From NCBI GenBank assembly GCA_002898235.1, contig BEIL01000002.1:115264-152089 (forward strand): a stretch of 36,826 bases of DNA, in the 5' to 3' direction. The translations under genes and the position numbers were made by a program. Positions 1-7,452 of this stretch are shown one piece after another. Below the pieces are notes generated by a model that made no database searches, was not told the DNA's origin, and was given only the letters and a program-made list of their open reading frames with translations. How positions within the stretch are numbered: position 1 is the stretch's first letter; every line of letters begins with the position of its first letter. This stretch comes from a bacterium HR35 (GTDB taxonomy: Bacteria; Patescibacteriota; Minisyncoccia; UBA6257; HR35).

Positions 1-2
1 GT

Positions 3-902
3 TCCTTAGCTCATCCCTTAGAAGAAATAAGATGGGCAGGTAAAAGAGCTTATGAAGAACTTCTTAAGATTATTCCTGCTTTTTTAAGAAGAATTGAGAA
101 GCCAGAAACTCAAGATTATCAAAAATATTTAGGCGAAAGGAGTGAAAGAATTTTAAAGTTAATTGAAGAAATAAAGTGGCAAAAAGAAGAAATAAAAGTG
201 AATCCTGAAGTTAAACTTTTAGCCTATGATCCAGAAGGAGAGGATAAAATAATTGCCGGTTTACTTTATCCGCTTTTGAATGAATCTTTTGAATTAGTTT
301 TAGCTAAAGTAAAAAAATTAACTTTAGCTCAAAAAGAGAAAATACTTCAAGAAATCTTAAAAGATAGAAAATATCGCTGGCAAAAAATGCCTCGAGCTTT
401 AGAACTGGTTTATTTAAAATTTGAGATTTTAACTAATATTGGAGCTTGGCGAGACCTTCAGCGACATCGAATGCAAACTTTAATTAATCAATTTTTTACT
501 GTTGAAGAGGGATTTGATTTACCACTTGTTTTTGAAGAGTTAGGAATAAAAGAAGAGATTTTAAATTTGATTTCTCAAATCGAAAAATTTTATCAAAAAA
601 TAAAAAAAATCAATCTTTGGGTAGCCCAATATTCAGTTCTTTTTCTTCACAAAATAAGATTTTTACAGTTTCAAAATTTAAGAGAATTTTTTTGGGAAAC
701 AGAATTAAGAACAACTAGCCAAGGGCATCCTGATTATCGAAAAATCGAACATCAAAAAGTTAGATTAATTGAAAAAATTTATCCACTAATTTCTAAATAT
801 CTAATTATTGATTGGCGAGACTATGAATTTGCTCGTCGAGGCGAAGATGAAAAAATTAAGAAAAGGGAAGAAGAGCTTAAAAAATTTTTAGAAAAGGTTT
901 AA
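3..902 (+). CDS. FAD-dependent thymidylate synthase (ThyX)-like protein, 3' part
   Basis: The reading frame is open from the left window edge (first full codon at base 3) to the TAA at 900-902, so the 5' end lies outside the window; 299 residues are visible. A GTG at 198 is an internal codon, not a convincing start, because the upstream sequence reads through as ordinary protein. The stretch W-R-D-L-Q-R-H-R (near 450-475) is the ThyX signature RHR, and E-L-R-T-T-S-Q-G-H-P further on resembles the ThyX C-terminal 'LR...Q' region. In ThyX the RHR is followed by seven residues and a serine; here that position is Phe, so this domain may be degenerate. ThyX makes dTMP from dUMP using FAD and methylenetetrahydrofolate. 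A tandem ThyX protein with this as the second, possibly inactive, repeat is an inference. Family assignment is fairly firm, activity uncertain. Confidence 0.72.
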   Translation, partial: SLAHPLEEIRWAGKRAYEELLKIIPAFLRRIEKPETQDYQKYLGERSERILKLIEEIKWQKEEIKVNPEVKLLAYDPEGEDKIIAGLLYPLLNESFELVLAKVKKLTLAQKEKILQEILKDRKYRWQKMPRALELVYLKFEILTNIGAWRDLQRHRMQTLINQFFTVEEGFDLPLVFEELGIKEEILNLISQIEKFYQKIKKINLWVAQYSVLFLHKIRFLQFQNLREFFWETELRTTSQGHPDYRKIEHQKVRLIEKIYPLISKYLIIDWRDYEFARRGEDEKIKKREEELKKFLEKV

Positions 903-938
903 AATATTAATTAGGTCGAATTAATTAAAATTTTTCTA

Positions 939-1130
939 ATGGATAATCATCTTTATAATCTTTTTAGCCAAATAGTTCAAAATAGACGAAGCATTTATCG
1001 AATTAGAAAATTTTATTTAAAAGATGCTACCCGCTGTCAGCGTTGTAAGGATTTATGGCAAAAAATTTTAAAAAATAAAGAAGAGGAAACTAAATTACTA
1101 ATTGAGGTTTTAAAAGCTCATAAATTTTAA
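939..1130 (+). CDS. Small conserved-looking protein with a CxxC motif
   Basis: A 63-residue ORF with predicted helical, charged composition and a C-Q-R-C pair in its middle, followed by a K/E-rich helix. It sits 36 bases after the ThyX-like gene on the same strand, before tRNA-Thr. The pattern (aromatic and basic N-terminal half, two cysteines, an 'LWQKILKNKEEE'-type acidic/basic helix) resembles small uncharacterised proteins I associate with Patescibacteria, but I cannot name a family. No signal peptide or membrane segment is seen. The two cysteines alone are not enough for a zinc site unless the protein dimerises. Function unknown. Confidence 0.6.
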   Translation: MDNHLYNLFSQIVQNRRSIYRIRKFYLKDATRCQRCKDLWQKILKNKEEETKLLIEVLKAHKF

Positions 1131-1140
1131 TTTTTTAGTT

Positions 1141-1146
1141 TATAAT
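1141..1146 (+). promoter_or_regulatory. -10 box of tRNA-Thr(GGU)
   Basis: A perfect TATAAT lies 17 bases upstream of the tRNA 5' end, predicting a short leader of about 11 bases. No clear -35 hexamer is visible. The same transcript probably continues into the KH-domain gene downstream. Confidence 0.5.
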
Positions 1147-1163
1147 AATAAAAGAAAGAAACT

Positions 1164-1235
1164 GCCGGCGTAGCTCAGAGGTAGAGCACCGCTCTGGTAA
1201 TGCGGGGGTCGCGGGTTCGAATCCCGCCGTCGGCT
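1164..1235 (+). tRNA. tRNA-Thr (anticodon GGU)
   Basis: Full cloverleaf of 72 bases. The 7-bp acceptor stem pairs GCCGGCG with CGTCGGC (one G-U). The D arm is GCTC/GAGC, the anticodon loop CTGGTAA gives GGU, and the T arm is GCGGG/CCCGC around TTCGAAT. The last anticodon-stem pair is a U-U mismatch. The discriminator is U and CCA is not encoded, so it must be added after processing. A second threonine tRNA (UGU) lies at 30177-30248. Confidence 0.95.
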
Positions 1236-1260
1236 ATGAAGGTCATTAATTAATTCCAGT

Positions 1261-1279
1261 CCTGCTGAATTAAAGCAGG
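1261..1279 (+). promoter_or_regulatory. Hairpin in the khpA leader
   Basis: CCTGCT and AGCAGG form a 6-bp stem around a 7-base loop, ending 8 bases before the ATG of the KH-domain gene. The right arm contains the AGG that is the only Shine-Dalgarno-like sequence for that gene, so the hairpin could hide it. It is too weak and lacks the U-tract needed for a classical terminator. Function is inferred only. Confidence 0.35.
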
Positions 1280-1287
1280 TAGAGAAA

Positions 1288-1554
1288 ATGGCTGATAAAA
1301 TAAAAGCTATCGAAGAAAAACTCCGCACCCTCTTTTCTCTTTGGGTCGATTCTTCAAAAGTTAATCAATTGATGTTCAATAGTCGGGTTGATGAAAGAGG
1401 TGTTTTAGTTGAAATTACAGGTCCTCGAGAAGTTTTAGCTATGATTATTGGTAGAAAAGGATCAACGATTAATGCTGTTAGAAAAATAGGAAGAGTTATT
1501 GGCGCTTCAGTAGGAGCAGCTGTTTCAATCAAGGTTAACACTCCTCGATCCTAA
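1288..1554 (+). CDS. khpA: KH-domain RNA-binding protein (KhpA-like)
   Basis: An 88-residue protein of the size expected for bacterial KhpA. A single KH fold is visible, with the GxxG loop as G-R-K-G in I-I-G-R-K-G-S-T-I-N-A (residues about 53-63), preceded by a beta-strand 'VLVEITGPREVLAMI' and followed by the helix 'AVRKIGRVIGAS'. KhpA binds RNA, often as a partner of KhpB/Jag, and affects cell division and sRNA or mRNA handling in Gram-positive bacteria; its partner is not in this window. In many bacteria khpA lies beside rpsP, which is not the case here: it follows tRNA-Thr(GGU) by 52 bases, which include a small hairpin. Confidence 0.85.
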   Translation: MADKIKAIEEKLRTLFSLWVDSSKVNQLMFNSRVDERGVLVEITGPREVLAMIIGRKGSTINAVRKIGRVIGASVGAAVSIKVNTPRS

Positions 1555-1593
1555 GGAATTAAAAGTTAATTAAAATCTTTTTTAAGAAAGGCT

Positions 1594-2466
1594 ATGACCT
1601 CATTTTTCTTTTTGTTTCTCTTTAATGATTTATGGCAGAATTTTTTTTGTAATAAAACTCCTTCTGCTTCCTTAAATCAACCCTTAGCTATTTTCAGGTT
1701 GGAAAATTTTAAAAGAGAAGAAAAACCAAATTTTCTTCAATTAAATGAAAACAAACTAACAGCTGAAGGGATAATAGTTAAAGAATTTGAAGGAAAAATA
1801 TTATATGAAAAAAATTCTCAAAAAACCTTTTCTTTAGCTTCCTTAACTAAACTTTTGTCAGCTTATTTAGCTTTAGAAAAATTTTCTCCTCAAACTACTT
1901 TTAGTTTTGACGAATTTACCTTTAGAAATCAATTAACTTCGGCTAGATTTTCTGTTGGTGAAAAAGCAAATTTATTAGAGCTTTTAAGTGCTGGCTTAAT
2001 TGCTTCTAATAACGAAGCTATTTATTTAATAGCTAAAACCTACGGGCTGGAAAAATTTACTTCCGAACTTAATCAACTTTTAAGTCTTTGGGGATTTAGA
2101 GAAACTAAAATTTTTGAACCAACAGGAATAGACGAAAAAAATATTTCTACCCCCGAAGAATTTGCTGATATTATGTTTAAGATTTATTCAAGACATCCGG
2201 AAGTTTTTTCTTTAACTCAAAAGGAATACCTTGATCTTAATGGCAAAAGATTTTGGACAACCAATCTTATTTTTAGAAAATATAATCGTCTTATTGTTGG
2301 GGCAAAAACAGGTTATCTACCTCAAATTGGAGAAAACTTCGCTTTACTTTTAAAATTTCCTAACTCTCCATTTATTTCAGTTGTTATTTTAAAATCTAGT
2401 GATAGATTTCAAGATGCCGAAATTATCATTAAAGCTTTAGCCCAATATTACAATTATGACTTATGA
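1594..2466 (+). CDS. D-alanyl-D-alanine carboxypeptidase-like serine hydrolase (peptidase S11)
   Basis: 290 residues with all three penicillin-binding active-site motifs: SxxK as S83-L-T-K86, SxN as S138-N-N140, and K238-T-G240. These define the S11 (DacA/PBP5-like) family, which trims the terminal D-Ala of peptidoglycan stem peptides outside the cell. The N-terminus (residues 4-19) is hydrophobic and rich in Phe, acting as a short signal or membrane anchor; there is no clear cleavage site. The C-terminal beta-rich PBP5 domain is lacking. An 11-base overlap with mraY and the following murA mark a cell-wall operon. Start at ATG 1594, preceded by AGAAAGG, one of the few plausible ribosome-binding sites here. 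Confidence 0.88.
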   Translation: MTSFFFLFLFNDLWQNFFCNKTPSASLNQPLAIFRLENFKREEKPNFLQLNENKLTAEGIIVKEFEGKILYEKNSQKTFSLASLTKLLSAYLALEKFSPQTTFSFDEFTFRNQLTSARFSVGEKANLLELLSAGLIASNNEAIYLIAKTYGLEKFTSELNQLLSLWGFRETKIFEPTGIDEKNISTPEEFADIMFKIYSRHPEVFSLTQKEYLDLNGKRFWTTNLIFRKYNRLIVGAKTGYLPQIGENFALLLKFPNSPFISVVILKSSDRFQDAEIIIKALAQYYNYDL

Positions 2467-3505
2467 GACTTCTTTTCAATTGATTAAAGTAATTCTAAAT
2501 GCTCTTTTTAGTGCTCTTTTAGCTTTTCTTTTAGTTCCTCCTTATTTAAAATTAGCAGCTAAATTTAGATTGGGCGATCGTTATGCTGATCCCGAAAGAG
2601 TTCAAAGAGCTCCAATAGCTTCCCAAACATTAAAAGAAAAAGAAAATGTTCCAACTATGGGCGGAATAATTATCTGGTTACCACCAATTATTTTAGCTTT
2701 TCTTTTTTACTTTTTAGGTTTAGTTTTCGGAAGTTTTTTTTCTTACCTAAATTATTTAGAAAGAAGAGAAACCTATTTACCTCTTTTTGCTCTTTTTCTT
2801 GGTGGTTTTTTAGGCTTGATTGATGACATTTTAGGTAGATTAAATCGAGAATTAAAATTTGGAATTAAGGAAAAAATAATTGTTTATTTAGCCGTGGGAA
2901 TTTTTTTTGCTTGGTGGTTTATTGCCAAACTTAATTATCGTTTTCTAGAAATAGTCGATTTAAAAATCTATCTTGGAACCTTACCGCTTTTTTTCCTTTT
3001 ACTTTTTATTTATTTAGCAACTACTTTTTCTTTCAATGAAGTTGATGGTCTTGATGGGTTGTTTGCTGGAATTGCTATTTTAATGATAATTTTCTTTCTC
3101 TTTGTTTCTTTAAAGGAGGAAAAATACAATTTAGCTTCTTTTTTAGGAACACTCCTTGGCTCTCTTTTAGTTTATCTTTGGTTTAATTTCTATCCAGCTC
3201 TTTTTTTTGATGGCAATAACGGTTCTTTTTCTGTAGGCAGCTCTTTAGCCGTAATTTCTTTTTTAACTGGAACTTATCTTCTTTTACCATTTATTGGTTT
3301 AATTTTAGTAATTGATTCTGGTTCAGTCATCCTTCAATTAATTTCTAAAAAACTTTTTAAAAGAAAAATTTTTCTCTCAACTCCTATTCATCATCATTTT
3401 AAAGCTTTAGGCTTAAAGGAACCCCAAATAGTTGTTCGTTTTTGGATTGTCAATTTTTTGGGAATTTTAATAGCTTTTATTTTATATTTATTTTTGAAAA
3501 TTTAA
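2456..3505 (+). CDS. mraY: Phospho-N-acetylmuramoyl-pentapeptide transferase (MraY)
   Basis: A 349-residue multi-spanning membrane protein. MraY transfers phospho-MurNAc-pentapeptide from UDP to undecaprenyl phosphate, giving lipid I. Visible family motifs are PTMGG (66-70), the catalytic Asp pair D123-D124, N-E-V-D-G-L-D-G-L (194-202) and the P-I-H-H-H-F motif (310-315) unique to MraY against other polyprenyl-phosphate transferases. The usual F-M-G-D-x-G-S motif, which carries the third essential Asp, reads F-D-G-N-N-G-S (251-257), so Asn254 replaces Asp while an extra Asp sits two residues earlier. The gene overlaps the carboxypeptidase and is followed 11 bases later by murA. Confidence 0.93.
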   Translation: MTYETSFQLIKVILNALFSALLAFLLVPPYLKLAAKFRLGDRYADPERVQRAPIASQTLKEKENVPTMGGIIIWLPPIILAFLFYFLGLVFGSFFSYLNYLERRETYLPLFALFLGGFLGLIDDILGRLNRELKFGIKEKIIVYLAVGIFFAWWFIAKLNYRFLEIVDLKIYLGTLPLFFLLLFIYLATTFSFNEVDGLDGLFAGIAILMIIFFLFVSLKEEKYNLASFLGTLLGSLLVYLWFNFYPALFFDGNNGSFSVGSSLAVISFLTGTYLLLPFIGLILVIDSGSVILQLISKKLFKRKIFLSTPIHHHFKALGLKEPQIVVRFWIVNFLGILIAFILYLFLKI

Positions 3506-3516
3506 AATAAACCAAA

Positions 3517-4776
3517 ATGACTAAGTTAATCATCAAAGGAGGAAAAAGGTTAGAAGGAAAAATAAGGGTGGCTGGTTCAAAAAACGCTGTTCTTCCACTT
3601 ATTTGTGCTTCTCTTTTAATTTCCGGTAGAACAATTTTAAAAAATGTACCTCAAATTAGTGATGTTGAAGTAATGCTGGAAATTTTAAAATTAATGGGAG
3701 CTGAAATCGAAAGAGACGATTCAATGGTAATTATTGATACCAAAAATGTTAATTATGTTGATTTAGTTAATCCTTTAATTTCTAAACTTCGAGCTTCAAT
3801 TTTGTTTTTAGGTCCTATTCTTTTTAAATTTAAAAAAATTAAGATGTCGCTTCCTGGAGGAGATATAATTGGAGCCCGACCAATAACAACTCATCTTGAA
3901 GCTTTAAAAACTTTAGGAGCTGAAATTGAAATTAAAAACGGAATAATTGAAGGCGAATTTAAAAAATTAAAATCAACCGAAGTTATTTTAAAAGAAGTAA
4001 GTGTGACTGCTAGCGAAGTTGCTTTAATGGCTTCAGCTTTAGTAGCAGACAAACCAATTCAGCTCAAGCTTTTAGCTTTGGAGCCTCATGTTCAAAGCTT
4101 AGAAAAATTTATTCAAAAATTAGGTTATAGAGTTAAAGGCATCGGAACTCATTTTGTTAAAATAGAAAAATCAAAAAATTTAAAAAAAGAAATTGTTTTC
4201 GAAGTTCCCAATGATTATATTGAGGCAGCCACCTTTTTAGCCTTAGGAGCAGCAACTAAGAGTAAAATTATCATTGAAAATGTGCCTTTAACTGATTTAG
4301 ATTCTGTTTTTTTAACTGCTAAAGAAATGAATGTTAATTTTGTCATTAAAGGAAATTCTCTTATTATTAAACCAGCAAAACTCCGAGGTACAAAAATCCA
4401 GATAGGTTATTTTCCTAAATTTCCAACTGATGCCCAACCACCATTTGGAGTTTTAGCAACTCAAGCTGAAGGAGTGACCTTAATTCACGATTGGATGTAT
4501 GAAAACCGTTTTTCTTATTTAAACGAACTTAACTTAATGGGAGCTAGCACTGAACTTCTTGATCCTCACCGAGCTATTATTATTGGCCCAACACCCCTTC
4601 AAGGAAAAGAAGTTAAGTCTTTAGATATTAGGGCTGGTATTAGTTTAGTAATCGCTGGTTTAGTTGCTCAAGGAGAGACAATTATTCATGAAGCAGAAAA
4701 AATTGATCGAGGTTATGAAAAAATAGAAGAAAGATTAAAAAATTTAGGAGCTGACATAACTCGAATTTTAGATTAA
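3517..4776 (+). CDS. murA: UDP-N-acetylglucosamine 1-carboxyvinyltransferase (MurA)
   Basis: 419 residues, normal full length for MurA, which adds enolpyruvate from PEP to UDP-GlcNAc, the first committed step of peptidoglycan synthesis in the cytoplasm. The N-terminal G-S-K-N-A (20-24), the R-A-S (92-94) region and the C-terminal D-I-R-A-G (near 370) are conserved. The fosfomycin-target loop usually reads P-G-G-C-x-I-G-x-R-P; here it is P-G-G-D-I-I-G-A-R-P with Asp116 (codon GAT at 3862-3864) replacing Cys. Natural Cys-to-Asp MurAs (Mycobacterium, Chlamydia, Borrelia) are active and fosfomycin-insensitive. It lies between mraY and metG on the same strand. No Shine-Dalgarno is seen before ATG 3517. 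Confidence 0.96.
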   Translation: MTKLIIKGGKRLEGKIRVAGSKNAVLPLICASLLISGRTILKNVPQISDVEVMLEILKLMGAEIERDDSMVIIDTKNVNYVDLVNPLISKLRASILFLGPILFKFKKIKMSLPGGDIIGARPITTHLEALKTLGAEIEIKNGIIEGEFKKLKSTEVILKEVSVTASEVALMASALVADKPIQLKLLALEPHVQSLEKFIQKLGYRVKGIGTHFVKIEKSKNLKKEIVFEVPNDYIEAATFLALGAATKSKIIIENVPLTDLDSVFLTAKEMNVNFVIKGNSLIIKPAKLRGTKIQIGYFPKFPTDAQPPFGVLATQAEGVTLIHDWMYENRFSYLNELNLMGASTELLDPHRAIIIGPTPLQGKEVKSLDIRAGISLVIAGLVAQGETIIHEAEKIDRGYEKIEERLKNLGADITRILD

Positions 4777-4786
4777 AATAATTGTT

Positions 4787-6430
4787 ATGAAAAAAATTTT
4801 TATCGGGGCTGCCTGGCCTTATGTTAATGGAGATTTACACATCGGCCATTTAGCTGGTTATCTTTTCCCAGCGGATATTTTTTCTCGTTTTTGTCGACTT
4901 AATGGTTATGAAACTTTAATGGTTTCTGGAACTGATTGTCATGGCACGCCAATTACAGTTGAAGCTGATAAAAAAGGGGTTAAACCAGAAGACATAGTGA
5001 AAGAATACACTCCTAAAATCCATCAGCTTATTAAATTTTATGATTTAACTTTTGATCTTTTTACTTCAACTACTACTTCTAATCATAAAAAAATAACCCA
5101 AGAATTTTTTTTAAGGCTTCTAAACAATGGTTATATTTTTAAACAAAAAACCTTACAATATTTTTCTCCGGAAGAAAATCGCTTTTTACCTGATAGATAT
5201 GTTGAAGGTATTTGTTCTTTTTGTGGAGCCGAGGGGCAAAGGGGTGATCAATGTGAAAATTGCGGTCGAGTTTTAGAGCCAGGAGAACTAAAAAATCCTT
5301 TAAGCAAGCTTTCTAAGAAACCAGTTATTTTAAAAGAAACAGAACACTACTTTTTAGATTACGCTAAACTTCAGCCACTAATTGAATCTTATGTTAAAGA
5401 ACATCAAAATAATTGGCGAAGTTGGGTTTATGAAGAAACTCTTTCTTGGTTAAAAGAGGGTTTAAAACCTCGTCCTATAACTCGAGATTTAGATTGGGGT
5501 GTTGAAATTCCTGAAAAAGAAATTCCTGAAAATCTAAAATTAGATAGCTTCGAACATAAAAGATTTTATGTTTGGTTTGAAGCTGTTATTGGTTATTTTT
5601 CAGCTACAATTGAATGGGCTGAAAAAAATAATCGTTATTGGCAGGAATTTTGGCAAGATGAAAATTGTCTTCATTATTATTTTATGGGTAAAGATAACCT
5701 AACTTTTCACACTATTTTTTGGCCTGGACAACTTCTAGGCCAAAAATTAAATCTTAATTTGCCATTTTTCCCTTGGGTAAATAATTTTCTCTTCTTAGAA
5801 GGAAAAAAATTTTCTAAAAGCCGAGGAGTTATTATTGATTCACTAGAAATTGGTAAAAATTATGGTGCTGATTATGTTAGATTTTACTTAAATTCAATTT
5901 TGCCCGAAAATAAAGATGCTGATTTTAAATGGAAGGAATTTGAAGAAAAAATTAATGGTGAGCTTAACGATAATTTGGGTAATTTTATTCAAAGGACTTT
6001 AGTTTTTTTTAAAGATAAACTTCAAGAAAAAATAGAGAATAAAAATTTTGATAATGAAATTATCCAAAAAATTGAAGCTACCTATGAGGAAATTAAAAGA
6101 ATTATGTTTAAGGGCGAAGAAGTAAAATCTTTTAACTTAATTTTAGAGCTTATTAGAGAAGGGAATAGATATTTAGAAAAAAATGAACCTTGGAAAAAAG
6201 AAAAAAGCGAAGCTGAAAGAACAATCTTTAATTCTCTTCTTTTAATAATTAACTTAACCTATCTTTTAAATCCCTTTTTGCCCAATTTTACCAAACTTCT
6301 TCGAGAAAAACTAAGTTTGCCTGAAATAACTTATGAAGTTGGTAAAGATAAATATGTTTTTAATTCCGAAGAGATTAATTGGTTGAAAATAAAAGATTTA
6401 TTCCCATTATTTAAAAAAATTAAAGTTTAG
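4787..6430 (+). CDS. metG: Methionyl-tRNA synthetase
   Basis: 547 residues of class I aminoacyl-tRNA synthetase. The HIGH motif is H18-I-G-H21 and the KMSKS loop is K341-F-S-K-S345 (Phe for Met, a common variant). A zinc knuckle of the four-cysteine type is seen at C143, C146, C156 and C159. The anticodon-binding helical domain follows from about residue 390. The C-terminal tRNA-binding EMAP domain of longer MetGs is absent. It charges initiator and elongator tRNA-Met; def and fmt, which handle the formyl group, lie 4 kb downstream. It starts 10 bases after murA and overlaps convergent prfA by 4 bases. Confidence 0.96.
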   Translation: MKKIFIGAAWPYVNGDLHIGHLAGYLFPADIFSRFCRLNGYETLMVSGTDCHGTPITVEADKKGVKPEDIVKEYTPKIHQLIKFYDLTFDLFTSTTTSNHKKITQEFFLRLLNNGYIFKQKTLQYFSPEENRFLPDRYVEGICSFCGAEGQRGDQCENCGRVLEPGELKNPLSKLSKKPVILKETEHYFLDYAKLQPLIESYVKEHQNNWRSWVYEETLSWLKEGLKPRPITRDLDWGVEIPEKEIPENLKLDSFEHKRFYVWFEAVIGYFSATIEWAEKNNRYWQEFWQDENCLHYYFMGKDNLTFHTIFWPGQLLGQKLNLNLPFFPWVNNFLFLEGKKFSKSRGVIIDSLEIGKNYGADYVRFYLNSILPENKDADFKWKEFEEKINGELNDNLGNFIQRTLVFFKDKLQEKIENKNFDNEIIQKIEATYEEIKRIMFKGEEVKSFNLILELIREGNRYLEKNEPWKKEKSEAERTIFNSLLLIINLTYLLNPFLPNFTKLLREKLSLPEITYEVGKDKYVFNSEEINWLKIKDLFPLFKKIKV

Positions 6431-7167
6431 CTATTTTGTTTTTGAAAAGCTTCAATAATTTTATCTAATTTACCCTCCATAATTTCTTCTAAATCATACC
6501 AACTTTTGTTTAATCGATGATCGGTAACTCTATTTTGAGGAAAATTGTAGGTTCTAATTTTTTCTGATCTTTCTTGACTGCCAATTTGTTTTTTTCTAGC
6601 TTCAGTTAAAGAACCATAAATTTTTTCTTGCTCCATTTGCCAAATTTTATTTTTTAAAATTTCTAAAGCTAATTCTCGATTTCTTTGCTGACTTCTTTCG
6701 CTTTGACAAGCAACCACAATCCCTGTTGGTTTATGTCTAATTCTAACAGCTGTTTCTACTTTATTAACATTTTGACCACCAGGGCCACTTGCTCGATAAA
6801 ACTCTATTTCTAAATCGCTTTCTTTTATTTGAATTTGAGGTAAAGACAATTTAGGCAAAATAGCAACCGAAGCTGTTGAAGTATGAATTCTGCCGCTTTT
6901 TTCAGTAACAGGTATTCGCTGAACTCGATGGACTCCAGCTTCTTGTTTTAAAAGCTCATAAACTTGAGGTCCAGAAACCTCAGCTATTAAAGTTTTAATT
7001 CCTCCCAAATCACTTTCACTTATATCTAAAATTCGATAATTCCAGCCCCTTTTTTCAAAAAATTTAGAATACATCCTCCATAAATCGCGAGCAAACAAAG
7101 CAGCTTCTTCTCCGCCAACCCCAGCTCTGATTTCAAAATAAATAGATTGAAAATTATTTTCAGACAT
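6427..7167 (-). CDS. prfA: Peptide chain release factor 1, short form lacking domain 1
   Basis: 246 residues against about 360 for ordinary RF1. The protein begins directly in domain 2 ([12 protein letters not shown] at 11-22); the roughly 100-residue N-terminal helical domain is missing, and only 33 bases separate the start from the rpmE stop, leaving no room for it. The stop-codon reading motif is P86-V-T88 (RF1-type PxT, not RF2 SPF), inside [10 protein letters not shown]. The peptidyl-hydrolysing G-G-Q is at 130-132 in G-P-G-G-Q-N-V-N-K. So it should read UAA and UAG. It is transcribed after rpmE. The alternative of a PrfH-like rescue factor is less likely, because the PVT motif is intact. 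Confidence 0.9.
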   Translation of the reverse strand: MSENNFQSIYFEIRAGVGGEEAALFARDLWRMYSKFFEKRGWNYRILDISESDLGGIKTLIAEVSGPQVYELLKQEAGVHRVQRIPVTEKSGRIHTSTASVAILPKLSLPQIQIKESDLEIEFYRASGPGGQNVNKVETAVRIRHKPTGIVVACQSERSQQRNRELALEILKNKIWQMEQEKIYGSLTEARKKQIGSQERSEKIRTYNFPQNRVTDHRLNKSWYDLEEIMEGKLDKIIEAFQKQNS

Positions 7168-7200
7168 TTTAAAATTGATAAACTTTAGTTTATAATTAAT

Positions 7201-7413
7201 TTACTCCTCTTTTTTATTTTTTGAGTAGCGTTTTCTAAATCTTTCCACTCTACCAATAACTACTTTAGCTTCTTCGGTGCCAGTAAAAAGAGGAGAACAA
7301 TTGCGACAAACTTCAACAAAAATTTCCTTTTTAGTTCCGTAAACTTCATATTCAGCTCCGCAAGCACATTTAACTTTTGTCAAAAAATATGTTGGGTGAA
7401 TATTCTTTTTCAT
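7201..7413 (-). CDS. rpmE: Ribosomal protein bL31, zinc-binding type
   Basis: 70 residues, typical bL31 length. Four cysteines in the zinc-binding arrangement are C16, C18, C36 and C39 (K-C-A-C-G and V-C-R-N-C-S), with the conserved N-terminal I-H-P and the P-L-F-T-G motif. A basic lysine/arginine tail contacts rRNA. The rpmE-prfA order is widespread in bacteria. An extended -10 (TGCTATAAT) ends 8 bases before the ATG, so the mRNA is predicted to have a leader of only about two bases. Confidence 0.96.
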   Translation of the reverse strand: MKKNIHPTYFLTKVKCACGAEYEVYGTKKEIFVEVCRNCSPLFTGTEEAKVVIGRVERFRKRYSKNKKEE

Positions 7414-7421
7414 TATTTTTA

Positions 7422-7446
7422 ATTATAGCAAAAATTAAGTTAAAAT
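7422..7446. promoter_or_regulatory. Divergent -10 boxes for rpmE (minus) and rpsB (plus)
   Basis: The 39-base gap between the rpmE and rpsB starts contains TATAAT on the minus strand (7427 to 7422, with the TG of an extended -10 just upstream) and TAAAAT on the plus strand (7441-7446). Counting the last base of each -10 as -7 puts +1 two bases before the rpmE ATG and exactly on the A of the rpsB ATG. No Shine-Dalgarno can fit. Both genes therefore look leaderless. Confidence 0.6.
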
Positions 7447-7452
7447 AAAAAT

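Noticed and set aside
1140-1328. Minus-strand ORF of 62 residues over tRNA-Thr
   Set aside because: Antisense to a clear tRNA and the khpA start; its R-R-D-S-N-P-R-P-P stretch is the familiar artefact of translating a tRNA T arm.
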